From Marinobacter sp. B9-2 (lineage in GTDB: Bacteria; Pseudomonadota; Gammaproteobacteria; Pseudomonadales; Oleiphilaceae), in contig PYVH01000007.1 of the NCBI GenBank assembly GCA_003030785.1, forward strand, positions 1 to 61,892: a stretch of DNA of 61,892 nt, written 5' to 3'. Of this stretch, positions 7,257 through 16,191 are shown piece by piece. Positions within the stretch are counted from its first letter, which is position 1. The number at the start of each line of letters is the position of its first letter. The notes under the pieces were generated by a model. That model did no database searches and was not told the origin of the DNA. It was given only the letters and a program-made list of their open reading frames with translations. Position numbers and translations under genes: made by a program.

Positions 7257-8924
7257 ATGGACACAACAAACAAGCTTCCCCTGGATATGGTTTATCACTG
7301 GGAGAAGGCCAAGGCGAACTCCGTATACATGACCCAGCCCATTGGCGACGGCAAAACCGTCGACTACACCTGGGGTCGGGCGGTGGATGAGGCACGGCGC
7401 ATGGCGTCTTACCTCAAATCGCTGAACCTCCCTGAGAAGAGCCGCATCGGCCTGATCTCCAAGAACTGCGCCCACTGGATCATGACCGACTGGGCCATCT
7501 GGATGGCCGGCCATATTTCCGTTCCGCTGTATCCCACCCTGAATGCCGATACCGTCAATTACATCCTCAATCACGCCGAGTGCGAGGTGGTGTTTGTTGG
7601 CAAGCTGGACGACTGGGACATGATGAAACCGGGCGTACCGGAATCAGTGCGCTGCATTTCCTTCCCGCTGAGCCCGCCCAATGATTTCGAAACCTGGGAC
7701 GACATTGTTGCCAAGTATCCGCCCCTGGAAGAAAACGTTCAGCGCGACGCCGATGAGCTCGCCACCATCGTCTATACCTCCGGCAGCACCGGTAAGCCCA
7801 AGGGCGTAATGCTCAGTTTTGGCAATATGGCCTACGCGGCAGAGGGTGGCATGGAAGTGCTGGGTGTGGGTTCCGAGGAGCGCATGCTTTCTTATCTGCC
7901 GCTTGCGCACGTATTCGAGCGTACGTTTGTGGAGCTGGCATCAGTGTACGCGGGTTTCCAGTTGTTCTTCGCGGAATCCCTGGACACGTTCGTGCAGGAT
8001 CTGCGCCGTGCCCAGCCAACGCTGTTCCTCTCTGTGCCGCGCCTCTGGGTGAAATTCCAGCATGGCGTACTCCAGAAGCTGCCGAAGCATAAGCTGGATC
8101 GGTTGCTGAAAATTCCGGTGGTCAATACGTTGATCAAGAAAAAAATCCTCAAGGGCCTTGGCCTGGACAAGGTCAAGCTGGCTGGCAGTGGCTCGGCACC
8201 CCTGGCGAGCGACGTCCTGGACTGGTACCGCAACCTTGGTCTCGAGCTGCTGGAAGGCTACGGCATGTCCGAGAACTTCGCCTATTCCCATATGAGCAAG
8301 CCCGGGCGATCAAGAACGGGTTACGTCGGTGAGTCCGCGCCGGGGGTTGAAACCCGTATCAGCCCCGAAGGTGAGATCCAGATCAAGAGCCCGGCCACCA
8401 TGATGGGCTACTACAAGGACGAGGAAAAAACCCGCGAAACCTTCACCGAAGACGGTTTCCTGAAAACCGGTGACAAGGGCGAGATCGATGAAATGGGCCG
8501 CCTGAAAATCACCGGGCGTATCAAGGAGATTTTCAAGACCAGCAAGGGCAAGTACATTGCCCCGGCGCCGATCGAGAACCGGCTGATGTCTCACGCTGCC
8601 ATTGAGATGGTCTGTGTTTCCGGCGCCAACCAGACCCAGCCCCACGCGCTGGTGATGCTCGGAGAGGAATCTCGACCGAAGATGGCCGATGAGGCGTTCC
8701 GGAAGGAGATCGAAGAAAGCTTCAGGCAGTTGATCGCCGATGTGAACAAGACGGTGGATCCCCATGAGCAACTGGCGTTCATTACTGTGGTCAGTGATGA
8801 GTGGTCTATCGAGAACAGCTTCCTCACGCCCACCATGAAGCTGAAGCGTAATGTGGTCGAAGATGCCTACCAGGAGAAAGTGGACAACTGGTATGCCCAG
8901 CGTCAGCCCGTTATCTGGCAATAA
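7257..8924 (+). CDS. AMP-forming acyl-CoA synthetase (long-chain type)
   Basis: A 555-residue adenylate-forming enzyme that activates a carboxylic acid with ATP and joins it to CoA. The AMP-binding motif YTSGSTGKPKG is at 173-183, the A5 motif YGMSE near 340, and TGDKGEIDEMGRLKITGRIKE near 405-425. The length is on the short side for FadD and the LAHVFERTF segment is typical of the long-chain (LACS) branch. It stands alone: divergent from the ABC operon, with its own terminator. Exact chain length is unknown. A hotdog thioesterase gene follows, perhaps with opposite action. Confidence 0.88.
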   Translation: MDTTNKLPLDMVYHWEKAKANSVYMTQPIGDGKTVDYTWGRAVDEARRMASYLKSLNLPEKSRIGLISKNCAHWIMTDWAIWMAGHISVPLYPTLNADTVNYILNHAECEVVFVGKLDDWDMMKPGVPESVRCISFPLSPPNDFETWDDIVAKYPPLEENVQRDADELATIVYTSGSTGKPKGVMLSFGNMAYAAEGGMEVLGVGSEERMLSYLPLAHVFERTFVELASVYAGFQLFFAESLDTFVQDLRRAQPTLFLSVPRLWVKFQHGVLQKLPKHKLDRLLKIPVVNTLIKKKILKGLGLDKVKLAGSGSAPLASDVLDWYRNLGLELLEGYGMSENFAYSHMSKPGRSRTGYVGESAPGVETRISPEGEIQIKSPATMMGYYKDEEKTRETFTEDGFLKTGDKGEIDEMGRLKITGRIKEIFKTSKGKYIAPAPIENRLMSHAAIEMVCVSGANQTQPHALVMLGEESRPKMADEAFRKEIEESFRQLIADVNKTVDPHEQLAFITVVSDEWSIENSFLTPTMKLKRNVVEDAYQEKVDNWYAQRQPVIWQ

Positions 8925-8952
8925 CACCCTCGATTTCAGGTGAAGATGTTCT

Positions 8953-8977
8953 GGCCCGGCTCTGCCGGGCCTTTTTT
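8953..8977 (+). terminator. Rho-independent terminator of the acyl-CoA synthetase gene
   Basis: GGCCCGGC, loop TCT, GCCGGGCC, then six T, 29 bp after the stop codon. A textbook structure. Confidence 0.9.
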
Positions 8978-9056
8978 ATAGTGGAAAAAACCGACGTTAG
9001 TCGCATAGGGAAAAGGGAGAAGCGGGCCTAAACTGGAGTGATATCAGGAGGATGTT

Positions 9057-9542
9057 ATGAGCCAGCTGTCCCTTTTTCAGAAACGTATCCAGGATGAGAT
9101 TCCCCTTTCTCGGGCGTTGGGGATTCAATTGCATTCCTGGGATGGCCACTCGCTTTTGCTCAGCGCGCCACTGGAACCCAACAGTAACCATCAGGGTACC
9201 GGGTTCGGAGGCAGTGTCTATTCTGCGGCCGTGACCGCGGCCTGGGGGCTTACGGAACTGGCGCTGTGGGATCTGGGGCTTCGGGGCAATGTGGTGGTAC
9301 AGAACGGCAATATTGACTACCTGGAACCAGTTACATCGGATTTTTATGTGATCTGCCGTCTGCCCGGAAACGAGATTCCCGAGCGCTTCCGCAAGAGCCT
9401 TGCCAGGCACGGCAAGGGGCGACTGGATCTCACCGCTGAAGTCTTCTGTGGCGAGCCAACCACAATGCCGCAAGGCGATCCGGTCGCCGTATTCCAGGGT
9501 CGGTTCGTTGTTCAGGATGTGAAGTCCCGTGTGAACGTCTGA
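9057..9542 (+). CDS. Hotdog-fold thioesterase (YiiD C-terminal family)
   Basis: A 161-residue single-domain protein. The pattern IPLSRALGIQLHSWDGHSLLLSAPLEPN, then NHQGTGFGGSVYSAAVTAAWGL and VVVQNGNIDYLEPVTSDF, is that of the YiiD_C putative thioesterases, in which the hotdog helix carries the GTGFGGS turn. It probably cleaves an acyl-CoA or other thioester; no substrate is known. The start has a good AGGAGG ribosome-binding site. It converges with the iron permease gene, with only 5 bp between stops. Confidence 0.8.
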   Translation: MSQLSLFQKRIQDEIPLSRALGIQLHSWDGHSLLLSAPLEPNSNHQGTGFGGSVYSAAVTAAWGLTELALWDLGLRGNVVVQNGNIDYLEPVTSDFYVICRLPGNEIPERFRKSLARHGKGRLDLTAEVFCGEPTTMPQGDPVAVFQGRFVVQDVKSRVNV

Positions 9543-9547
9543 CCTGG

Positions 9548-11236
9548 TCAGGCGATTGAACGGCTGTTGGAGATTGAGCGGCTCATCAGAATGATCGGGA
9601 TGATGCCTGCGAGGACAATAATCAGGGCAGGCAGGGCACTGTGGTACAGGCGCTCGTCCGACGCAAACTGGTATACGTAGGTGGCCAGTGTCTCGAAGTT
9701 GAACGGCCTGAGAATCAGCGTGGCCGGCAATTCCTTCATGCAATCCACGAACACCACCAGGGCTGCCGTGACCAGCGTGCCCCTCAGCATGGGCAGGTGA
9801 ACACGCACCAGAGTGTTGCCCGGGCTATGCCCAAGCGACCGTGATGCCATGTCCATGCTTGGCGTGATTTTCTGCAGCGCACTTTCCACGCTACCCGCCG
9901 AAACCGCAAGGAATCGCACGGTATAGGCAAACACCAGCGCGAAGGCGGAGCCGCTGAGTAACAGGCCGGTACTGATACCGAAAATATCCCGCATCAGGCT
10001 GTCCAGCCAGTTGTCAAAACCCGCCAATGGCACAATCACCCCCACAGCGAGCACCGCGCCGGGCATGGCGTAGCCAAGACTGGACAGGCGCATCAGTACC
10101 TGCATTTTGCGAGTGTTGTGCAAGCGGCGGCTGTAGGCGAGCGTGATACCGATCAGCAGAGTGGTGAGGGCCGCAGTACCGGAGAGGAAGAGGCTGTTGA
10201 AGGTGTTGCGGACAAAATCCGGGTTCCAGCTTTCACCAAAATATTCCCAGGCATAGAGGCCGAGCGTGGCTCCGGGAATCACAAACCCGAACAGCACCGG
10301 TAATGCGCACACGGCCACGCAAATCATCTGGCGCGGGAATGACATGGTAAAGCGCTGGATCGGATCCCGGTTATCCCGGGCTGCGAACTGTTGTTGGCGT
10401 CTTCGCGAGTAGCGCTCAAGGGTTACCAGGATGACCACGAAAATCAGCATGGTGGTGGCTATCTGGGCCGCGCCGCCAAGGTTGCCCAGGTTCATCCAGG
10501 TATCAAACAGGCCGGCGGTGAGGGTCTGAACCGCGAAGAAATCCACGGTGCCGAAATCGTTCAGGGTTTCCATCAGCACCAGCGAGAGACCCACGGCAAC
10601 CGCCGGGCGGGCGATGGGCAGAACCACCTTGAAGAACGTGCTCAGAGCGGAGTGGCCGAGACTTCGGCTAACGGCGAACAGAGACGGGGACTGCTCCAGA
10701 AAGGCAGCCCGGGCCAGCAGGTAAACGTAGGGGTACAGGACCAGCCCGATCATCAGCGTAGCGCCTTCAAGGCTGCGGATTTCCGGGAACCAGTAATCGG
10801 CGGCACTGTTCCAGCCGAACAGGTCTCTCAGTGCGCCCTGGACGGGCCCTGCGTAGTCCAGGAGGCTGGTGTATACATAGGCAATAACGTAGGCCGGCAC
10901 CGCGAACGGCAGCAGCATGGCCCACTCAAAGAATTTGCGGCCGGGAAACTCGCACATGGTGACTGCCCAGGCCGAGGCCAGGCCTATCACCAGGGTAAGG
11001 GCGCCCACCCCAATCATCAGCTTCAGCGTGGTTGTCAGGTAACGGGGAAGCGTGGTCTCGATGAGGTGTGGCCAGATATTCTCTTCGGGAAAAAACGCCA
11101 GAAAAATAACGGAAAGAACCGGGAGGGCGACGATGGCGGTGGTCAGCAATGCGCTGATCATCCATTTTGGAGAGGTACGCTTTGCCAGCAAGGGCTGGGA
11201 TAGCCCGGGGTTAACGCTGGTTGCGGCCTCGCTCAT
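9548..11236 (-). CDS. fbpB: Ferric-iron ABC transporter permease (FbpB/SfuB family)
   Basis: A 562-residue inner-membrane protein with about twelve transmembrane segments in two homologous halves, as in FbpB. Each half has the permease EAA-type loop (SRSLGHSALSTFFKVVLPIARPA near 190; SRSLGHSPGNTLVRVHLPMLRGT near 470). It passes iron, delivered by the periplasmic binding protein encoded upstream, into the cytoplasm. The usual ATPase (FbpC) is not next to it in the window, so that subunit must come from elsewhere. Confidence 0.88.
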   Translation of the reverse strand: MSEAATSVNPGLSQPLLAKRTSPKWMISALLTTAIVALPVLSVIFLAFFPEENIWPHLIETTLPRYLTTTLKLMIGVGALTLVIGLASAWAVTMCEFPGRKFFEWAMLLPFAVPAYVIAYVYTSLLDYAGPVQGALRDLFGWNSAADYWFPEIRSLEGATLMIGLVLYPYVYLLARAAFLEQSPSLFAVSRSLGHSALSTFFKVVLPIARPAVAVGLSLVLMETLNDFGTVDFFAVQTLTAGLFDTWMNLGNLGGAAQIATTMLIFVVILVTLERYSRRRQQQFAARDNRDPIQRFTMSFPRQMICVAVCALPVLFGFVIPGATLGLYAWEYFGESWNPDFVRNTFNSLFLSGTAALTTLLIGITLAYSRRLHNTRKMQVLMRLSSLGYAMPGAVLAVGVIVPLAGFDNWLDSLMRDIFGISTGLLLSGSAFALVFAYTVRFLAVSAGSVESALQKITPSMDMASRSLGHSPGNTLVRVHLPMLRGTLVTAALVVFVDCMKELPATLILRPFNFETLATYVYQFASDERLYHSALPALIIVLAGIIPIILMSRSISNSRSIA

Positions 11237-11357
11237 AGTGTTCCTATGCCTGGATGTGGGGTCTGTCCGATTAAAGGTTGCAGATTGTAGTCACCTGGCC
11301 TGATGCCTGCAATGACTGGCGTCACCCACGGATAGGGCAGTTGCCTGCCGAATCGCG

Positions 11358-11384
11358 GGTGAGGGCAGCGAAGCCACCCTCACC
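11358..11384 (-). promoter_or_regulatory. Intercistronic hairpin between fbpA and fbpB
   Basis: GGTGAGGG (11358-11365) pairs perfectly with CCCTCACC (11377-11384), 9 bp past the fbpA stop. No T-run. Probably limits read-through into fbpB so the binding protein is made in excess. Confidence 0.55.
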
Positions 11385-11392
11385 ACTTGCGA

Positions 11393-12409
11393 TTACTCGC
11401 CGTCGTAATCGACGCGGTCAACCAGCTTGACTGCAGCATTGCGGTTGTTGGCAATTTCCTGCAGAGAAAGGTCGTCCGGGTTGATTTCACCCCACTCGGC
11501 AACCAGCCCGGAGGGCTGTACGTTCGGGTTTGCCGGGTATTCGGTGTTTGCTTCGGCGTAGATCCGCTGGGCTTCCGGCGAGGACAGGAATTCCATCAGT
11601 TTGACGGCGTTCTCGCGGTTTGGCGCGCTCTTGGTGAGGGAAATGCCACTGATGTTCACGTGGGTTCCCCGGCCTTCGGCGTTCGGGAACACAAGGCGAA
11701 CCTGCTCGGCGATCGGACGCTGGTTCTCATCCTGCAGCATGTTGCCGTAGTAGTAGCTGTTACCGATGGAGATGTCGCAGACGCCTTCGGCAATGGCTTT
11801 GATCTGGTCACGGTCGCCACCCTGGGGCTTGCGAGCCAGGTTGTCCTTCAGGCCTTCCAGCCACTTCTCGGTCTCGGCCTCACCGTGGTGGGCAATCATG
11901 GAGGAGAACAGGGCAATGTTGTACGGATGCTTGCCGCTGCGAGTGCAGATCCGGTTGTCCCACTTGTCGTCTGCCAGTTGCTCGTAGGTGGTGATCTCGC
12001 CTTCCTCAACGCGCTCCTTGGAGGCGAAGATCAGACGGCCGCGGGTGGTCAGTGCAAACCATTTGCCGTCTGGGTGGCGAAGGTTCTCCGGAATGTTCTC
12101 TTCAAGGGTGTCGTTGTCCACGCCCTGGACCAGATCACGCTCTACCAGCTCGTTCAGGCGAGAAATATCAACGGTCATCACCACATCGGCCGGGCTGTTG
12201 CGGCCTTCACGTTCCAGGCGTTCTGCAAGGCCCTGTTTGGCGAATACAACATTGCTCTTGATGCCGGTTTCCTGCTCGAAAGCGTTCAGCAGGGGCTCAA
12301 GCAGGTATGCCTGACGGTAGGAGTAGATGTTGACCTCGCCGTCTGCGGAGGCGGCCATGGGCATGGCGGTAAGGGCGATTGCTGCGGTGGCAGCCAGTTT
12401 CATTCGCAT
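11393..12409 (-). CDS. fbpA: Periplasmic ferric-iron-binding protein (FbpA/FutA family)
   Basis: 338 residues from ATG 12409 (AAGGATGG upstream). The signal peptide MRMKLAATAAIALTAMPMAASA is followed by the mature start DGEVNIYSYRQAYLLEPLLNAFE. The family's iron ligands appear as the N-terminal Tyr region (YSYRQ) and the twin tyrosines in NSYYYGNM near residue 225. The protein binds Fe(III) in the periplasm and hands it to the permease encoded downstream. An AT-rich palindrome lies upstream, possibly for iron control. Confidence 0.88.
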   Translation of the reverse strand: MRMKLAATAAIALTAMPMAASADGEVNIYSYRQAYLLEPLLNAFEQETGIKSNVVFAKQGLAERLEREGRNSPADVVMTVDISRLNELVERDLVQGVDNDTLEENIPENLRHPDGKWFALTTRGRLIFASKERVEEGEITTYEQLADDKWDNRICTRSGKHPYNIALFSSMIAHHGEAETEKWLEGLKDNLARKPQGGDRDQIKAIAEGVCDISIGNSYYYGNMLQDENQRPIAEQVRLVFPNAEGRGTHVNISGISLTKSAPNRENAVKLMEFLSSPEAQRIYAEANTEYPANPNVQPSGLVAEWGEINPDDLSLQEIANNRNAAVKLVDRVDYDGE

Positions 12410-12495
12410 AGTCCCATCCTTTTCAGGTGATTCCGTTAATGAGCTGCCTGCATTGAGATTTGCAGGCATTTAAAAACGCCAACCACTCTCATTTC

Positions 12496-12515
12496 TATTG
12501 ATTGTATAGTCAATA
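12496..12515. promoter_or_regulatory. AT-rich palindrome upstream of fbpA
   Basis: TATTGA, 8-bp spacer, TCAATA, perfectly symmetric, about 87 bp upstream of the fbpA start. It lies between fbpA and the divergent PilZ gene, so it could regulate either. It matches the 19-bp Fur consensus only partly (about half the positions), so Fur is a guess. Confidence 0.4.
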
Positions 12516-12597
12516 TCTCCGTTGGCATATTTTTCCGAAAATGGTGTTATGCTTCGGAAGACTATAAAAACTATGCAAAAAGTAGTGGAATCCTCAG

Positions 12598-12876
12598 ATG
12601 GCTGGGAACGATCGAAGAGAGCACATGCGCACCGCCATGAGTGCGAAAGTAAAGGTGGTGCACGCGGAGCTGGGAGAATTCATATTCTCAACCCGCGATA
12701 TTTCCGATGGCGGTGTTTTTATCGTTGTCGACACTGAGCCTTTCGCGCCAAACCTTGGCGATAAGGTCACCGTACAGGTGCAGGGGTTGCCTGTTCCGGC
12801 CCCGGTCCTTGAAATGGTGGTCGTGCGCAAAACCAATGACGGGTATGGCCTCCAGTTTGATCAAAATGGTGACTGA
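12598..12876 (+). CDS. PilZ-domain c-di-GMP receptor
   Basis: A 92-residue stand-alone PilZ domain. Both c-di-GMP-binding motifs are intact: RxxxR in RREHMR at 6-11 and DxSxxG in DISDGG at 34-39. The C-terminal strands (DKVTVQVQGLPVPAPVLEMVVVRKTNDGYGLQF) complete the barrel. Such proteins pass the c-di-GMP signal to motility, pili or exopolysaccharide machinery; the target cannot be read here. An HD-GYP protein and a GGDEF-EAL protein are encoded in the same window. Confidence 0.85.
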   Translation: MAGNDRREHMRTAMSAKVKVVHAELGEFIFSTRDISDGGVFIVVDTEPFAPNLGDKVTVQVQGLPVPAPVLEMVVVRKTNDGYGLQFDQNGD

Positions 12877-12949
12877 TAGGCGGATTGGCGGTGCCTGCTG
12901 TGGATAATGGCAGTGTTACCTCAACCGCCCTCAGGGATGCACCGGTCAG

Positions 12950-13342
12950 ATGAGTTTTTCAGTCTTCTCCAGAGCTTACAAGCCAGTAATTGCAAGCCTG
13001 ATGCTGTTGTTTACGTCGGGTTGTGCCAGCTATTACTCCCATTTTGCGATGTTTCCGGCGGAGAATTCCTCTGGGCAACCGAGGCAGGTGCGGTTGACCT
13101 GGCAGAGCGCTGAATACCCCGATTGGTGGTTCGCCGGTGATAAGGCAACCTCGGTAAAGCTGGAGTTGCTGGTTTCCTGTACCCCCGCGGTTGTCACAGA
13201 GGGGCAGGGTGATGATGTCGTGAATCTTGATTACCTGCGGGCCTCTTCAGTGCCCTACACCGTTTATGTCCGCAAGGCCCCACGGGGCTCGATGCGCGCC
13301 CGGTTGCCTGAATTTGATGAATCCGTATGTGACGCAGAGTGA
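12950..13342 (+). CDS. Small lipoprotein of unknown function
   Basis: 130 residues. The N-terminus is a lipoprotein signal: positively charged start, hydrophobic VIASLMLLFTSG, and lipobox cysteine (TSGC, about residue 25). The mature part has WQSAEYPDWWFAGDKATSVKLELLVSCTP and ends in two acidic residues. I recognise no family. The start has only a weak ribosome-binding site, but the signal sequence begins there, and the other overlapping frame from 12907 lacks any protein-like pattern. Confidence 0.65.
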   Translation: MSFSVFSRAYKPVIASLMLLFTSGCASYYSHFAMFPAENSSGQPRQVRLTWQSAEYPDWWFAGDKATSVKLELLVSCTPAVVTEGQGDDVVNLDYLRASSVPYTVYVRKAPRGSMRARLPEFDESVCDAE

Positions 13343-13360
13343 CAGATTCTGACGTTGATA

Positions 13361-13376
13361 TGTGACCCCCATCACA
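13361..13376. promoter_or_regulatory. CRP/Vfr-type cAMP receptor site
   Basis: TGTGA-CCCCCA-TCACA is a perfect match to the TGTGA-N6-TCACA consensus of CRP and its Pseudomonas homologue Vfr. It is centred about 150 bp upstream of the HD-GYP gene start and just after the lipoprotein stop, so it probably controls the HD-GYP gene. Confidence 0.6.
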
Positions 13377-13518
13377 TTGCTACATTTTGTTTCCCATTGA
13401 AGATTAGCGTTACGCTTTGTCGCGTTTGGGTTACCCGACGATACGATAATGTAATTGTGTCTTCCGGCGGTTCGGTCAGAATGGTAGCCATCGAAAAGTT
13501 TGTTGTGTGAGGTGGCCC

Positions 13519-14826
13519 GTGGGTGTCCAACAGAAAAAAGTCGCAGTACATGATCTGGAAGTGGGCATGTTCGTGTCTGATCTGGACAAGCCATGGCACC
13601 AGACCCCGTTCCCGATCCAGGGTTTTCATATCCGGTCCCAGGATGACATTTGCGCCCTGGTTTCCCACTGCAAGTGGGTCATGGTCGATGTCGCGGAAGC
13701 GAGGGAAACAAAAGAAGTAAAAGGCGATAGCAAGCCGGTTTTCGGCAAGACACTGAACAAGCGTGGTGGCGGTCGAGAGCAGCTTCAGTTGCCGCCACTG
13801 AGTATTCGGGAGCCGGTAACCTACGAGACTGTCACCAGCCTGAAAAAGGAAATGAAAACGTCCAAACGCCTGCTAGACGATATGGAACTGGCGCTGGACC
13901 AGCTTTTCGAGACTCTCCGTGCCGAAGGCGTACCGGATCTGAGACCGATCGCCGCGATCACCAGCAAAATGGTGAGCAGCGTTGTTCGCCAGCCCGATGC
14001 GTTATTGTGGCTGAGTCGCACCCGTGCCCATGATAGTTATCTTTACCGGCATGCATTGAATACATCGGTCTGGGCCCTGGTGTGTGGTCGTCATCTGGGT
14101 TTGAACGAAGGGCTTCTGAATCATCTTGGCCTGGGTTGTTTGCTGTCACAGGTGGGCAAGACCACGCTGCCGGCGGAGTTGCTGGCCCGGGAAGGTCAGT
14201 TGAGTGCCGAGGAATATCTTACCTACCGTGGTTACGTTGCCCGTGGTGTTGCCATGCTGGAGAGCAGTGGGCTCTCACGTGCCGTGCTCAGTGTGGTCCA
14301 GGGGCATCGCGAGCGTCATAACGGTTCCGGTTTCCCGGAAGGTGTGCGGGGGGATCGCATTCCGTTGCTGGCCAAGGTGGCCGGCATTGCGGAATTTTTT
14401 GAATCGTTGATTGCGCCCCGCTCCCACGCCGAACCTATGACGCCAGCGAAGGCAGTAACGCTGCTCTACGAGATGCGCAACATCGAATTCCAGGAAGACC
14501 TGATTGAGAATTTCATCCAGGCAATTGGTATCTACCCCACTGGCACTCTCGTGGAACTCTCCGATGGCCAGCGTGGCATCGTGGTGTCCCATTCTCCGGA
14601 ACGTCGGCTCTGGCCCCGCGTTATGGTTATGACCGATGCCGCTGCCAGGCCGTTGAAAACCGCCAAGATCATTGATCTGGCAAAGTACAACGAAGGCAGG
14701 GAAGCAGCAGAAACCGTGCGAATTCGTGAGTGCCTGCCCCATGGCACGGAAGGACTGGACCCATCCTATTACGATGTTACCGGTGTGGAGTCCCGCTGGA
14801 GCCTGTCCCGCCTGATCAGCGGATAA
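13519..14826 (+). CDS. DUF3391 + degenerate HD-GYP domain protein
   Basis: 435 residues from GTG 13519 (GAGGTGG upstream), a start chosen over the GTG four codons earlier. The N-terminal DUF3391 domain (VAVHDLEVGMFVSDLDKPW) is followed by a helical linker and an HD-GYP domain. HD-GYP enzymes normally hydrolyse c-di-GMP. Here the metal-binding LLHDIGK is replaced by LLSQVGK (about 208-214), and the GYP motif reads HRERHNGSGFP (about 263-273). The upstream helix His in YRHALN remains. Loss of the HD pair should abolish or greatly weaken hydrolysis, so it may be a binding or interaction protein. A Vfr/CRP site lies upstream. Confidence 0.85.
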   Translation: MGVQQKKVAVHDLEVGMFVSDLDKPWHQTPFPIQGFHIRSQDDICALVSHCKWVMVDVAEARETKEVKGDSKPVFGKTLNKRGGGREQLQLPPLSIREPVTYETVTSLKKEMKTSKRLLDDMELALDQLFETLRAEGVPDLRPIAAITSKMVSSVVRQPDALLWLSRTRAHDSYLYRHALNTSVWALVCGRHLGLNEGLLNHLGLGCLLSQVGKTTLPAELLAREGQLSAEEYLTYRGYVARGVAMLESSGLSRAVLSVVQGHRERHNGSGFPEGVRGDRIPLLAKVAGIAEFFESLIAPRSHAEPMTPAKAVTLLYEMRNIEFQEDLIENFIQAIGIYPTGTLVELSDGQRGIVVSHSPERRLWPRVMVMTDAAARPLKTAKIIDLAKYNEGREAAETVRIRECLPHGTEGLDPSYYDVTGVESRWSLSRLISG

Positions 14827-15931
14827 TCACGCGCAGCTGTTTGCGAACCCACCGATAGGTATCCTCCGGACGGAAGCTGAGCAGAAGCTCGGATTCGCCG
14901 CCGGAGGGGCCTGCCACAAAATACTCCACGTCTCCGCTCTGCCAGTCCGCTGAGTTGATCTGGACATCCTGCGGGCGTGTGCTGATGGCTTCCAGCTCTG
15001 CCAGGGAGAGCCCGCCTCCGATCTTTCGAACCGCTACCTCCTTCAAGGCTGTATCAGTGGCCGGATGGCTGGCTACGTCTTCATCCAGGAAATAACGGTT
15101 TGCGACGGCTGTACTGATGGCCTTGAGTTCCCGCGTGAGATAGGTCTGGGCGTCTTCCGAGTCGATATCTTCCATGGTGCGCACGGCATTTTCGATCCGG
15201 TCCTTTTTAGCCTGCAGGTCTTCACTGTATTCAATGTCTGGATCGCGATCCTCGTCATTTTCCGGCCTTGGAGGCGCATTATCGATCTCCTCCTGGGTTG
15301 GCGGCTCCTCACACAGTTCGTCGTCTTCGGGGTAAAAGCAGATTGCGGCGAGCAGCTGGTTGGCCGGGGACATGGGATCCGTTGCAGTGAACTCCGATTC
15401 GCTGACAGTGAAGTCAACGGGTGCTGTCAGGTACGGAAGTGCGGCATTCAACTGCGCAATAACCCGGTCTCGAATATCGATACCGTCGCCTTCGGCGACA
15501 TTCTGGCTCCAGTTCAGAAGCATCAGAAACCGGGACAGGTTCATCAGCGTCGTATTTTCCAGAACCTGTTGCTCGGTAAGTGTGTGGGTGCTCAGGCCTT
15601 CATCATCCACCATCGGCGTCTGCAGCTCTGTGCAGGTGTTCTCGAAGAACTCGAGCAGTGTTACGTATTGCCGGGCCGGCACACCACTGACCAACGGCAG
15701 GTCCCCAACGCGGAAGGTCAGTGTTTCGCCGGGGTAGTAGCGGAACTCTCCTGCGGCGTTCGTGGTGCCCGATTGGCTCGCAGTCTGGTAGGAAAGGCCG
15801 TTTAAGCCGTTGAAATTAACCTGGCCGGTGCTGGTGTCGTCGCCGGAACCTCCGTCGTCATCCAGGCAGCCAGAGAGGGCGAGGGCGCCCAGCAGGGTAA
15901 ACGTTAGTCGGATGCGGTGAACGGATCTCAT
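14816..15931 (-). CDS. Acidic lipoprotein of unknown function
   Basis: 371 residues with a lipoprotein signal: hydrophobic LTFTLLGALAL, lipobox SGC near residue 22, then an Asp/Gly-rich linker (CLDDDGGSGDD), which favours outer-membrane placement. The mature N-terminus (GLSYQTASQSGTTNAAGEFRYYPGETLTFRVGDL) resembles the short beta-rich repeats seen in many marine surface lipoproteins. The centre is strongly acidic (EEPPTQEEIDNAPPRPENDEDRD). No known domain assigned. Its 3' end overlaps the HD-GYP gene tail to tail by 11 bp. Confidence 0.75.
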   Translation of the reverse strand: MRSVHRIRLTFTLLGALALSGCLDDDGGSGDDTSTGQVNFNGLNGLSYQTASQSGTTNAAGEFRYYPGETLTFRVGDLPLVSGVPARQYVTLLEFFENTCTELQTPMVDDEGLSTHTLTEQQVLENTTLMNLSRFLMLLNWSQNVAEGDGIDIRDRVIAQLNAALPYLTAPVDFTVSESEFTATDPMSPANQLLAAICFYPEDDELCEEPPTQEEIDNAPPRPENDEDRDPDIEYSEDLQAKKDRIENAVRTMEDIDSEDAQTYLTRELKAISTAVANRYFLDEDVASHPATDTALKEVAVRKIGGGLSLAELEAISTRPQDVQINSADWQSGDVEYFVAGPSGGESELLLSFRPEDTYRWVRKQLRVIIR

Positions 15932-16191
15932 GGTTGGTCGTACATTCCCTTCGATTCAGCGCGCCCGCACTCAGGGTGCGGCAGCCCCTTTTGTAAATTG
16001 TTGTAACCGCATTATAGGGGCGGGTTTTGCCTCATATCGGGATTCCTGTCGCAGTTTCCGTTATTGGTCAGGGCACATAGCCGGCTGATAAGGGCCTTGA
16101 AATCAGCGACTTTGTCACAATAAATAGCATTCTAAATTCTGGCGGGCGGCTTCAGCCGTTCATGCCGTTTTTCACCGAATCGGGATGATTT

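Noticed and set aside
12496-12515. Fur box before fbpA
   Set aside because: Only about half of the 19 consensus positions match, so I kept it as an unassigned palindrome and not as a Fur site.
12907-13113. Possible 68-codon gene overlapping the small lipoprotein gene
   Set aside because: No protein-like pattern or ribosome-binding site; the frame starting at 12950 has a full lipoprotein signal.
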